Part shown: positions 28,798 through 37,511 of the stretch, in pieces
How the letters are laid out: each line of letters begins with the position of its first letter
How positions within the stretch are numbered: the stretch's first letter is position 1
Source of the DNA: Gemmobacter aquaticus
GTDB taxonomy: Bacteria > Pseudomonadota > Alphaproteobacteria > Rhodobacterales > Rhodobacteraceae
Direction of reading: 5' to 3'
DNA length: 64,000 bases
Assembly (NCBI RefSeq): GCF_007859075.1
Contig: NZ_VOAK01000020.1
Coordinates: 310,001-374,000 of the forward strand
The notes under the pieces: generated by a model
Told to the model about the DNA's origin: nothing
Databases searched by the model: none
The model's input: the letters and a program-made list of their open reading frames with translations, nothing else
Translations under genes and position numbers: made by a program

Positions 28798-29688
28798 ATG
28801 TCGCGTATCCAGTACATCCTTCCGGCGGTCTTTGCAGTGGGGGCGCTTGCGCTATCCTCGGTGTTCATCGTTGATGAGCGAGAACAGGTGCTGGTCCTGC
28901 AGTTTGGGCAGGTCAAGCAAGAGATCCGCGATCCGGGTATGGGGTTCAAGGTGCCCTTCATACAGGACGTGGTGCGCTATGAGGATCGTATCCTCGGCCT
29001 GCAGACACAGCCGCTCGAGGTGACGTTGAAGGACAACCGCCGCCTGATCGTTGATGCGTTTACCCGCTGGCGGATCGTCGATCTGGTGTCCTTCCGTGAG
29101 GCGGTTGGCCCCGGTGGTGTCGAATCCGCACAGGCGCGCATCGACCGGATCGTGAGCGCGGCCATCCGCGAGGTTCTGGGTTCGGTTGTCTCGAACGCGG
29201 TCCTGTCCGAAGACCGGACCGGGCTGATGAACCGCATCCGTGACATTGCCCGGCGCGAGGCTGGAAGCCTTGGGGTCGAGGTGATCGACCTTCGGCTGAC
29301 GCGGACCGATCTGCCGGAACAGAACCTTGCCGCGACCTACGCCCGGATGCGCGCCGAGCGCGAGCGCGAGGCCGCCGACGAGATCGCCCGCGGTAATGAG
29401 GCGGCAAGCCGCCTGCGCGCGGCGGCCGACCGCGAGGTCGTCGAGGTGACATCTGATGCCCGGCGTCAGGCCGAGGTGATCCGGGGTGAAGCCGATGCCA
29501 AGCGGAACGCAATATACGCGGAAGCCTTTGGTCAGGACCCCGAGTTCTTTACCTTCACCCGGTCACTGACAGCCTATGAGCGTTCGATGCGCGAGGGAAA
29601 TGCCTCGATCGTGATGCAGCCCGACAGCGTGTTCTTTGACTATCTGAACGATCCGAACGGACGGCCTGCGGCGCCTGCGCAGCAATAA
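28798..29688 (+). CDS. hflC: FtsH protease modulator HflC
   Basis: A 296-residue partner of HflK. It has an N-terminal membrane anchor (ILPAVFAVGALALSSVFIV), an SPFH domain with VDAFTRWRIVD and a helical C-half with RMRAEREREAADEIARGNE. Its stop is 12 bases upstream of sequence leading into a terminator hairpin. Confidence 0.94.
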   Translation: MSRIQYILPAVFAVGALALSSVFIVDEREQVLVLQFGQVKQEIRDPGMGFKVPFIQDVVRYEDRILGLQTQPLEVTLKDNRRLIVDAFTRWRIVDLVSFREAVGPGGVESAQARIDRIVSAAIREVLGSVVSNAVLSEDRTGLMNRIRDIARREAGSLGVEVIDLRLTRTDLPEQNLAATYARMRAEREREAADEIARGNEAASRLRAAADREVVEVTSDARRQAEVIRGEADAKRNAIYAEAFGQDPEFFTFTRSLTAYERSMREGNASIVMQPDSVFFDYLNDPNGRPAAPAQQ

Positions 29689-29716
29689 TCCGGACCGGTC
29701 CGATCACATGATCCTG

Positions 29717-29755
29717 ACGCCCCCGAAAGCCAGCCTCTCGGGGGCGTTATCTTTC
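29717..29755 (+). terminator. terminator after hflKC
   Basis: Inverted repeat CGCCCCCGA (29718-29726) / TCGGGGGCG (29738-29746) followed by TTATCTTT. Resembles an intrinsic terminator with a short U-rich tail; it separates hflC from the protease gene. Confidence 0.7.
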
Positions 29756-29787
29756 CCTAGCGGCAACCACACGAAGCGATCACGGGA

Positions 29788-29813
29788 CTTGAAACAAAGG
29801 CTCACGCCCGTTT
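29788..29813 (+). promoter_or_regulatory. candidate RpoH (heat-shock) promoter of the DegP-like gene
   Basis: CTTGAAA (29788-29794), a 12-base spacer, then CCCGTTT (29807-29813). This is close to the sigma-32 consensus CTTGAAA / CCCATNT and about 110 bases before the chosen start. A heat-shock promoter would suit an envelope protease. Confidence 0.4.
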
Positions 29814-29922
29814 GACGCGCCGCGACGGGGGTTTGCATTGCGTTATTGTGGTCTTGGTTGTTTGCTGTGGCCAACCCGGCTGTCGCGCCGGGACATTCAT
29901 GCGACCGAAAAGGAGTTTCGCG

Positions 29923-31395
29923 GTGCTGTTCCACACCATTTCCTCTGGCATATCGCCCGTGACCGCACGCCTGCGGATGACGCGGCTGGCTGGCGCCCTG
30001 CTCTTGGGGGCTGCGCTGGCCACGGGGCCTGCACATTTCGCCGAAGCGCGCGGCGCCCCTGAAAGCTTTGCCGACCTTGCCGAACAGATCAGCCCGGCGG
30101 TGGTGAACATCACCACATCGTCCGTGGTCGAAACGGCGACCACCGAGGCGCCCGAGCTGCCCGAGGGGCTGCAGGACTTCTTCGACCAGTTCGAGAACGG
30201 TCCCGGCGGCCCGAGCGGCCCGCGCCGGTCCGAAGCGCTTGGCTCGGGCTTCGTGATCTCGGAAGACGGCTATATCGTTACGAACAACCACGTGATCGAG
30301 GGCACCGACGAGATCGAGGTCGAGTTCTTCTCGCACAAACGCCTTCCGGCCAAGCTGGTCGGGCGCGACCCCAAGACCGATATCGCGCTGCTCAAGGTGG
30401 AATCGGAAGAGCCGTTGTCCTTTGTCAACTTCGGCAACAGCGACCTGACGCGCGTGGGCGATTGGGTCATGGCCATGGGCAACCCGCTGGGGCAGGGCTT
30501 CTCGGTTTCGGCCGGGATCGTCTCGGCCCGTGGGCGCGAGCTTCAGGGCACCTATGACGATTTCATCCAGACCGATGCCGCGATCAACAAGGGCAACTCG
30601 GGCGGGCCGCTCTTCAACATGGATGGGCAGGTGATCGGCGTGAACACCGCGATCCTGTCGCCCACCGGCGGCTCGATCGGGATCGGGTTCTCGATGGCCT
30701 CGAACGTCGTCAGCAAGGTGGTCGATCAGCTGCGCGAGTTCGGTGAAACCCGCCGCGGCTGGCTGGGCGTGCGCATTCAGGACGTGACCCCGGACGTGGC
30801 CGAGGCGATGGGCCTTGGCGAAGGCACCGCCGGCGCGCTGGTAACGGATGTGCCTGACGGTCCGGCCAAGGATGCGGGGCTGATGGCCGGCGACGTGATC
30901 ACCGGGTTCAACGGCCAGACCATCAAGGACGTGCATGATCTGACCCGCCGTGTGGCCGATGCGCCGATCGGTGAAGAGGTCCCGCTGGAGATCGTCCGCG
31001 AGGGCAAGAGCGAGACCCTGCAGGTCAAGCTGGGGCGCCGGGAAGAGGCCGAGGCGGTCGAGGAAGCCGTTGCGAAGCCCGGTGCCGATATGCCGGCCGA
31101 GGTGGAGCTTCTGGGCCTGACCGTGCAGCCGATCAGCCCGGAGATCGCCCAGCAGTTGAACCTGCCCGAGGACGCCGAGGGGCTGGTTGTCACCAAGGTC
31201 GACGCGACGTCCGAGGCCTATACCAAGGGGCTGCGCGAGGGCGACGTGATCACCGAGGCGGGCCAGCAAAAGGTCGCGACGCTAAAGGACCTGCGTGACC
31301 GCGTGTCCGAGGCCAAGGACGCCGGACGCAAGTCGATCCTTCTCTTGATCCGCCGCGAGGGTGATCCGCGATTTGTGGCCCTGTCGGTCGAGTGA
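29923..31395 (+). CDS. DegP/Do-family periplasmic serine protease
   Basis: A 490-residue envelope protease/chaperone. An N-terminal signal region (TRLAGALLLGAALATG) precedes a trypsin-like domain with the catalytic triad: His in TNNHVIEG, Asp in DPKTDIALLKV, Ser in GNSGGPLF. Two PDZ domains follow (about 280-375 and 400-485, start GWLGVRIQDV). I chose GTG at 29923 because AGGAG lies seven bases upstream; an in-frame ATG at 29899 lacks a good site. The gene follows hflKC, giving an envelope-quality-control neighbourhood. Whether it is DegP, DegQ or MucD by descent is not decided. Confidence 0.9.
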   Translation: MLFHTISSGISPVTARLRMTRLAGALLLGAALATGPAHFAEARGAPESFADLAEQISPAVVNITTSSVVETATTEAPELPEGLQDFFDQFENGPGGPSGPRRSEALGSGFVISEDGYIVTNNHVIEGTDEIEVEFFSHKRLPAKLVGRDPKTDIALLKVESEEPLSFVNFGNSDLTRVGDWVMAMGNPLGQGFSVSAGIVSARGRELQGTYDDFIQTDAAINKGNSGGPLFNMDGQVIGVNTAILSPTGGSIGIGFSMASNVVSKVVDQLREFGETRRGWLGVRIQDVTPDVAEAMGLGEGTAGALVTDVPDGPAKDAGLMAGDVITGFNGQTIKDVHDLTRRVADAPIGEEVPLEIVREGKSETLQVKLGRREEAEAVEEAVAKPGADMPAEVELLGLTVQPISPEIAQQLNLPEDAEGLVVTKVDATSEAYTKGLREGDVITEAGQQKVATLKDLRDRVSEAKDAGRKSILLLIRREGDPRFVALSVE

Positions 31396-31416
31396 ACCGC
31401 CGAACACGTGCGGAAG

Positions 31417-31448
31417 GGGCGGTGCCATCGGCGCCGCCCTTTTCCTTT
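31417..31448 (+). terminator. terminator after the DegP-like gene
   Basis: A ten-pair stem, GGGCGGTGCC (31417-31426) with GGCGCCGCCC (31430-31439), one G-T pair, loop ATC, followed by TTTTCCTTT. It ends just before the convergent stop at 31456. Confidence 0.75.
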
Positions 31449-31455
31449 GGCACGT

Positions 31456-32103
31456 TCAGCCGATCTCGCGCAGCAGGCGGCTTCGGAAGGATGCCATCCA
31501 TTCTGCGCGCTCTTCGGCGATGCGGCGCCCTGTTGCGGTCTTCATCGTGTCGACGATGCGAAAGAGCTTCACCTCCAGATGATCGAGCGCAAATGCGCGA
31601 TCATTCAAAGGGCGGTGCCGGGCCAGCGGATCATCCGCATCGAAAAGCAGGCCCCCCGTCGCGCCCGCCACATGGAACATCCGGGCGATGCCAAGCGCGC
31701 CAAGCGCCTCCAGCCGGTCTGCGTCCTGCAGTATGCGCGCGTCAACCGTCGTGGGCTCGATCCCGGCGGAAAAACTGTGTGCCGCAATGGCATGGGCCAC
31801 GGCATCCAGCTTGTCGGCCGGGTAGGCTTGTGTGCCAAGCCAATCCACAGCGACCTTTGCAGACGCCTGCGACGCCTGCGCCCGGTCAGGATGAGTCTTC
31901 GGCAGGTTCACCGCATCGTGGAAGATGGCGGCGGGCAGCAGTACCTGCAAATCGGCGCCCGGTTCATCCATCGCGATGGTCTGGCAATTTGCCCAGACCC
32001 GCCGCAGATGCCCAAGGTCATGCGCGCCATCGGGCTTGCCACCCCAAAGGCGCAGAACCTCGGCTTCGCAAGCTTGGCGGAAGGCGTCCGTCGAGGGTGC
32101 CAT
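31456..32103 (-). CDS. HD-domain phosphohydrolase
   Basis: A 215-residue HD-superfamily protein. Metal-binding residues are visible as His in HDLGHLRRV, the HD pair in IFHDAVNLPK and a later Asp in QDADRLEALGA; this pattern is typical of YedJ/YpgQ-like HD hydrolases. Substrate unknown, perhaps a nucleotide. The ATG at 32103 overlaps the TGA of the upstream lipoprotein gene by one base, so the two are coupled. Confidence 0.82.
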   Translation of the reverse strand: MAPSTDAFRQACEAEVLRLWGGKPDGAHDLGHLRRVWANCQTIAMDEPGADLQVLLPAAIFHDAVNLPKTHPDRAQASQASAKVAVDWLGTQAYPADKLDAVAHAIAAHSFSAGIEPTTVDARILQDADRLEALGALGIARMFHVAGATGGLLFDADDPLARHRPLNDRAFALDHLEVKLFRIVDTMKTATGRRIAEERAEWMASFRSRLLREIG

Positions 32104-32570
32104 CACAGGTCTGCCCGTGCGACCGGCACAAGGCCCAGCGATTGTGCGGCAGCCAGCGTCAGGACCGGCAGGTCAAGGCCCAGCGATTGCTGATAGGCGC
32201 GCACGGCCTGCTGGGTCGGGGCATCCATCGCGCCCGTGACCGCACCCCGGAAGAACCCGCGCGCCTGCAATGCGCGTTGCAGCGAGGCGAGGAACTCGGG
32301 CGTCATCACCTCGGGGCAGGGAACGCGGAAATGGATCGTGCCGGGTGTCGCCGGGGTATTGGCAGATGGCGCGCGGCCCGGCGGAACCAGGTTCGCGCTG
32401 CGGCTGTCCCAACACTCACCCTCTGCAGGTTCTGGGATTGGTGCGGTGCCTTCCACGATGACACTCGCCAGCAGATCCGTTTTTTGCGGCGGCTTCACCA
32501 GCGGCGACTTGGGCTGACAGGCCGCAAGGCTGATCAACAGCAAAAGGCTGGTTGCTGCGCGCAGGATCAT
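32103..32570 (-). CDS. lipoprotein with C-terminal peptidoglycan-binding-like domain
   Basis: A 155-residue lipoprotein. The signal ends in the lipobox LAAC (Cys about 18). The C-terminal ~60 residues (FLASLQRALQARGFFRGAVTG, DAPTQQAVRAYQQSLGL) match the helical PG_binding_1 repeat. Probably anchored in the envelope and touching the cell wall. It is the first gene of a two-gene unit with the HD hydrolase; a functional link is not evident. Confidence 0.72.
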   Translation of the reverse strand: MILRAATSLLLLISLAACQPKSPLVKPPQKTDLLASVIVEGTAPIPEPAEGECWDSRSANLVPPGRAPSANTPATPGTIHFRVPCPEVMTPEFLASLQRALQARGFFRGAVTGAMDAPTQQAVRAYQQSLGLDLPVLTLAAAQSLGLVPVARADL

Positions 32571-32617
32571 ATGGGCGTCTCCTTGCTGTTATGCGGACCA
32601 ATCGGGCGGACCTGTGA

Positions 32618-33070
<453 letters not shown>

Positions 33071-33096
33071 TCGCCGCTTGCGCGCAGGGCGCGGCG

Positions 33097-33525
33097 TCAG
33101 TTCGCCCTGCGGCGCGACAGGAACGGCAGCGGGGCCACCGGCACGCCGTCCTCGATCAGCTTGCGCGCTTCATCGGGGCGCGCCTCTCCATGGATGGCGC
33201 GCTCTGGTGCGTCGCCATCATGCATCTTCCGCGCCTCGGCCGCGAAGTTCATCCCGACATATTCCGAATTTGCCTCGATCTCGCGCCGCAGCGCGGCGAT
33301 AGCTTGCTCCACTTCGGATTCCGGTGTCTGCAAGACGCCCTCATGTGCCGCAGGCGCTCCACGCGTGGCAACGCCGGGGGTCATCAAGGCCTTTTCGATC
33401 CGGTTGCCGCCACAGATCGCGCAGGACAGCAGGCCACGCGCCTTCAGATCCTCGAATGCGGCGGCGGAGCCGAACCAGCTTTCAAAGTCGTGGCCTTCTT
33501 CACAATGCAGCGCATATCGGATCAT
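33097..33525 (-). CDS. DUF1178 family protein
   Basis: A 142-residue protein. The N-terminus MIRYALHCEEGHDFESWF with Cys/His, followed by a CAICGG pair, suggests a small zinc-ribbon-like domain. The middle is linker-like and the C-terminus is basic. This matches DUF1178, found in many alphaproteobacteria and without assigned function. It lies next to, and on the same strand as, a NUDIX gene. Confidence 0.82.
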   Translation of the reverse strand: MIRYALHCEEGHDFESWFGSAAAFEDLKARGLLSCAICGGNRIEKALMTPGVATRGAPAAHEGVLQTPESEVEQAIAALRREIEANSEYVGMNFAAEARKMHDGDAPERAIHGEARPDEARKLIEDGVPVAPLPFLSRRRAN

Positions 33526-33584
33526 TCGGATCGCCGTCGGTTTGGCAGGTCAGTCAACAGACATGGCCTGTGCGCCGGAAAAGT

Positions 33585-34118
33585 TCAAGAACCCCCCGGA
33601 TCGGCGCCGGGCGATGGCGTATCGTCAGATGCGGGTCTGAAAGCCAGCGTACCGTCGTTTGCGCGCACCAAACCCGCCAGCAGGATCTGCAGTTCCGGCT
33701 CATCAACCTTGGTTGCGGCCTTGGTCGCGGAAAACCACTTGCGCCGACGCTGCTGACGTTCAGGAAATCGTTTGGCGAGTTCCGCGACCTTGATCCCATA
33801 AAGTGCCACGACGCACGGCAGGGCGCTGCGGGTCGGGCCGATCAACTTGTCATAGGAGTATATCCCAAGGCAATGCGGACGTGTCGGGCCGCGCACCCCG
33901 GCCTCTTCCCAAGCTTCGCGGGCGGCGGACTGTTCTGGCGTCGTTCCCTTGATGGGCCAGCCCTTCGGCACCACCCAGCGACCCGTCTCACGGCTGGTGA
34001 CAAGAAGGACCTGCACACCGTCCTTTGAGGGGCGCCAGCAAATTGCGCCATACTGAGTTCTGGGTTCTGTCCCGATTGCGGACAGAGTGCCGCCTTTGAT
34101 GTCAATCGTCACGATCAA
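33585..34118 (-). CDS. NUDIX hydrolase
   Basis: A 177-residue NUDIX protein. The box is complete: G of PIKGTTPEQSAAREAWEEAG with the REAWEE core. The neighbouring WVVPKGWPIKG resembles diphosphoinositol-polyphosphate or diadenosine-polyphosphate hydrolases, though substrate is not assignable. No ATG is present near the N-terminus. The reading starts at a TTG (34118), with a GTG (34112) as alternative, so the exact start is uncertain. Confidence 0.85.
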   Translation of the reverse strand: MIVTIDIKGGTLSAIGTEPRTQYGAICWRPSKDGVQVLLVTSRETGRWVVPKGWPIKGTTPEQSAAREAWEEAGVRGPTRPHCLGIYSYDKLIGPTRSALPCVVALYGIKVAELAKRFPERQQRRRKWFSATKAATKVDEPELQILLAGLVRANDGTLAFRPASDDTPSPGADPGGS

Positions 34119-34390
34119 TGCCTGTTCTTTGCGGTGGCTCTGCGGTCACCTGGGTCGTTTAGGAATGCTCCTGCCTGCACGAGGTCGTTGGTAGAGTATT
34201 GGCATGTCTGCCCTGTAATTCAAGGGGCGCGGATGCTCCGGCGAGCTGACAGCCCTGCATGATGCGTTGATGCGCCATTGCCGAGGCCACGGATCACGCT
34301 AATCTCTGAACGCAAAAGGGGCAGCGGGGTCAGGGCATGACGGGCGGCCAGCAGGGCGCTTTCGGGCAGTGGTTGACGGGCGAGGGCGCG

Positions 34391-35563
34391 ATGGACGCAG
34401 GCCAATTGGCATTCGCTTGCGCGCCGACCGGGGCGTGGGCGGCGGAAGAGGCCATCTTTGTCGGATCGGAAATCTATCGCGGCTCGTCCTACGGCGGACT
34501 TCATCCCCTACGCGTGCCGCGCGTCTCGACGGTGATGGACCTCGCGCGCGCATTGGGCTGGTTGCCTGCCGCGCGCTATCGGACAAGCCCGCGTGCAAAG
34601 CCCGCCGCCCTGCGCCAATGGCATGATCCTGACTATGTCGACGCCCTGCATGAGGCCGAGGCGATGACCCGCGCGGGGCAGCCTTTGCCCGAGGCGTGGA
34701 GGACGCGGTTTGGTCTGGGGACCTTGTCAAACCCCGCCTTCCCCGAGATGTTCCGTCGGCCAGCGACCGGGGCGGGCGGTATGATCTGGGCGGCCGAGAC
34801 GCTCGCCCTGCGCGCATCTGGCACAATCCATGTTCCGGGCGGTGGCACGCATCATGGCCTGCGTGGCAGGGCTTCGGGCTTTTGCTATCTGAATGATGTG
34901 GCACTTGGGCTGACGGCGCTCAGACGTGCCGGGCTGCGGCGTCTGGCCTATGTGGACATTGACGCCCATCATGCCGACGGGGTTGAGCTTGCCTTTGCCG
35001 ATGATCCCGATGTGCTGGTGATCTCGGTCCATGAAGAAGGGCGCTGGCCGTTCACCGGCGGCCTGAGCGATCAGGGCGTGGGCAATGTGTTCAACCTGCC
35101 GGTGCCGCGCGGCTTCAACGACAGCGAGATGGTCGAGGTCTGCGAGCGGCTGATCGCGCCGCGCGTCGCGGCCCACGGGGCCGAGGCAATCGTGCTGCAA
35201 TGCGGTGCGGACGCGCTTGAGGAGGATCCGTTGGCCCGGCTGTCGCTCTCGAACCGGGCGCATCTTGGGGTGCTGGATGCGCTGCGCCCGCTTGCGCCCC
35301 GTCTGATCGTGACCGGCGGTGGGGGGTATAATCCGTGGTCGGTGGCGCGGCTCTGGACGGCTATATGGGGGCGCCTTTCGGGACGCGAGATGCCCGACCG
35401 GCTGCCGCCCGATGCCGAGGCGGTCTTGCGCGGTGTCGGCTGGAACGGTGGCGCGCGCCCCTTGCCAGCCGATACGCTTTGCACCACGCTGATTGACGAA
35501 CCCCGGCCGGGCCCCGTGCGCGACGTGATCCGCACCCGGCTGACCCTGTTGGAGCGTCGATGA
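34391..35563 (+). CDS. histone deacetylase/AcuC-family hydrolase
   Basis: A 390-residue zinc amidohydrolase of the arginase/deacetylase fold. Visible motifs are GGTHHGLRGRASGFCYLNDVA (substrate-site histidines), DIDAHHADG (metal ligands) and TGGGGYNPWSVARLW. Bacterial members deacetylate polyamines, acetoin-related or protein substrates. I favour the ATG at 34391 (GAGG five bases upstream); an ATG at 34337 would add 18 residues. It overlaps thpR by four bases. The 272 bases before it hold nothing recognised. Confidence 0.87.
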   Translation: MDAGQLAFACAPTGAWAAEEAIFVGSEIYRGSSYGGLHPLRVPRVSTVMDLARALGWLPAARYRTSPRAKPAALRQWHDPDYVDALHEAEAMTRAGQPLPEAWRTRFGLGTLSNPAFPEMFRRPATGAGGMIWAAETLALRASGTIHVPGGGTHHGLRGRASGFCYLNDVALGLTALRRAGLRRLAYVDIDAHHADGVELAFADDPDVLVISVHEEGRWPFTGGLSDQGVGNVFNLPVPRGFNDSEMVEVCERLIAPRVAAHGAEAIVLQCGADALEEDPLARLSLSNRAHLGVLDALRPLAPRLIVTGGGGYNPWSVARLWTAIWGRLSGREMPDRLPPDAEAVLRGVGWNGGARPLPADTLCTTLIDEPRPGPVRDVIRTRLTLLERR

Positions 35564-36102
35564 TCCGCGCCTTCGTTGCCATTCCGCTGCCCGATGAGAT
35601 CCGCGCCAGCCTGCGCCTGTTGCAGGCCCGTCTGCCCATGCCCGCGACTGTGGACGAGGCCGACTTTCACCTGACCCTGGTCTTTCTGGGCGAACAGCCC
35701 GACCATGTGCTGCAAGACATCCATGAGGGGCTGTCAGAGCTGCGCATGCCGCCCTTCACGCTGGAACTTGCCGCCGTCAACAGCTTTGGCGGCGCAAAGC
35801 CGCGGGTCGTCTGGGCGGGCGTCGCCCCGTCCGAGGCGCTGTCGCGTCTGCAGGCAAAGGTCGCGCAGGTCGTGGTGCGCGCAGGCGTCCACGCGCAGGC
35901 CAAGGGCTATGCGCCGCATGTCACGCTGGCGCGGTTGCATGCGCCCGATCCCGATACGGTTGCTCGCCTGTCTGCCGCGATGGCCATGCGGCAGGACTAT
36001 CGCGCCGGGCCATGGCAGGTCAGCGAATTTGCCCTTTATGCCTCACACTCCCGGTCACGCGGCCCGAAGTATGAGGTTCTGACCTCTTACCCGTTGTCCT
36101 GA
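35560..36102 (+). CDS. thpR: RNA 2',3'-cyclic phosphodiesterase
   Basis: A 180-residue member of the 2H phosphoesterase superfamily. The two catalytic HxT motifs are HLTLVFLGEQ (about 29) and HVTLARLHAP (about 121). ThpR (LigT) opens 2',3'-cyclic phosphates on RNA ends. Start overlaps the deacetylase stop (ATGA), so translation is coupled. Its end overlaps the convergent waaA by 16 bases. Confidence 0.9.
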   Translation: MIRAFVAIPLPDEIRASLRLLQARLPMPATVDEADFHLTLVFLGEQPDHVLQDIHEGLSELRMPPFTLELAAVNSFGGAKPRVVWAGVAPSEALSRLQAKVAQVVVRAGVHAQAKGYAPHVTLARLHAPDPDTVARLSAAMAMRQDYRAGPWQVSEFALYASHSRSRGPKYEVLTSYPLS

Positions 36103-37328
36103 CCGGGCAGCGCCTGCAGGACGGCCGTGACCAGCGCGCTTTCGTCGGCAGGCGTCAGCGCAGCCCGCGCGGCACTCGCAAGGGCCAGTTGGCGATCCAT
36201 GTCCAGCGTCTTCAGAGCCGCGCCCAAGGTTTCGGCCGTGACCGCGAGCGCACCGCCCGCGGCATCGAGCGCTGCATAGGCATCGGCGAAATTCGCGACA
36301 TTGGGACCATGTAGGATGGCCGAGCGATGTGCCGCAGGTTCATAGGGCGTGTGGCCGCCGGCATCCCCGAAGCTGCCACAAACCAGGGTGACACCCGCCA
36401 TCGCGTACCATTGCGCCATCTCGCCCAGCGTGTCGGCCACGTAGACCGCAATGCCGGGAGTCAGCGGCTGGTTTGCCGAACGGATTGCGAAGGGAAGGCC
36501 CGTCGCCTGCACCAGCGCGCGCACCTCGGCAATCCGGCGCGGATGGCGTGGGGCGAGGATCAGCAGATCGAAGGCCCCGTCGCGATGCGCCTCGGCAAAG
36601 CCGTTCAGCACGATCGCCTCTTCGCCCTCATGCGTGGAGGCGGCCAGAAGGACACGATCCCGCGCAGCACCCACGGGGGCGGAAGGACCCGGCTCGGCAT
36701 CGTCCAGGCCATGCGCCTTGAGCATCAGTTGCGGCCCAAGCCGCTCTTGCGGCAATCCGAGTGTGACGAACCGCTTGGCCGATCCCGCATCCTGTGCCGA
36801 AACCAGCCGCAGCCGCGCCATGATCAGCGCCATCAGCTTGGGTGCCACCCGTGCCCAACGGCGGGCCGACCTTTCGGACATGCGCGCACCGATGCAGATC
36901 ACCGGGCCTGCGTCAGCCATCTGCAAGATCCGCTCGGGCCAGAGCTCGTTTTCCAGAAAGACCAGCGCGCGGGGGCGCCATACCTTGCGGAACCGCCGGA
37001 CTGCCCCTGCCGTGTCGAAGGGCGCAAGACGGGCCGAGGTGCGGGGCAGGTGCCAGTCTGATACCATCTGCCGCGCGGTCCAACTGTTACAGGTGATGAC
37101 CAGCCGCAGATCGGGTCGCGCTGCGATGATCCGCTCGATAAGCCATCGCGCTGATGTCAGCTCGCCATTCGACGCACCGTGCAGCCACAACTCGGCCTCG
37201 CCGCCAGTAGCCAGACCAAAGCGCTCGGCAAAGGCCCCCGCACCGACGAGTCCGCGCACCCGCAAGACAAGCAGATGCAGCGCCAGCGCTGGCGTCAGAA
37301 TCCACAGTATTGCGCGATAAAGGCCCAT
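36087..37328 (-). CDS. waaA: 3-deoxy-D-manno-octulosonic acid (Kdo) transferase
   Basis: A 413-residue GT-B glycosyltransferase that adds Kdo to lipid A precursor at the inner membrane. It has an N-terminal membrane segment (about 5-25). WLHGASNGELTSA contains the likely catalytic glutamate, and CGSFGDAGGHTPYEPAAH in the C-half is the donor-binding region. Length is usual. The start at 37328 follows GGAGAGGAC and excludes a 22-residue extension to 37394. This confirms a lipopolysaccharide-bearing Gram-negative. Confidence 0.9.
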   Translation of the reverse strand: MGLYRAILWILTPALALHLLVLRVRGLVGAGAFAERFGLATGGEAELWLHGASNGELTSARWLIERIIAARPDLRLVITCNSWTARQMVSDWHLPRTSARLAPFDTAGAVRRFRKVWRPRALVFLENELWPERILQMADAGPVICIGARMSERSARRWARVAPKLMALIMARLRLVSAQDAGSAKRFVTLGLPQERLGPQLMLKAHGLDDAEPGPSAPVGAARDRVLLAASTHEGEEAIVLNGFAEAHRDGAFDLLILAPRHPRRIAEVRALVQATGLPFAIRSANQPLTPGIAVYVADTLGEMAQWYAMAGVTLVCGSFGDAGGHTPYEPAAHRSAILHGPNVANFADAYAALDAAGGALAVTAETLGAALKTLDMDRQLALASAARAALTPADESALVTAVLQALPGQDNG

Positions 37329-37432
37329 GTCCTCTCCGGTCTGGCCCCTCTGGGGCAGCGCCAAAGCCATAGGCCGAAGGCGCATCCGGGGCAAGCGCCG
37401 CGCAGTTTGTCGCAGTGGTGCGAAACTTAGAA

Positions 37433-37446
37433 TTGATCCAAGTCAA
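37433..37446 (+). promoter_or_regulatory. FNR/FnrL-type box upstream of the di-heme peroxidase
   Basis: TTGATCCAAGTCAA matches nine of ten conserved positions of the FNR consensus (TTGAT, four bases, ATCAA). It is centred 72 bases before the peroxidase start. Peroxidase genes of this class are commonly activated by FNR when oxygen is low. Confidence 0.6.
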
Positions 37447-37511
37447 AGCGCCAAGCCCCCGGTCTGCGACTGTCGCCCCGACGCGCGAAGCCATCATGAG
37501 GATCACCCAAG

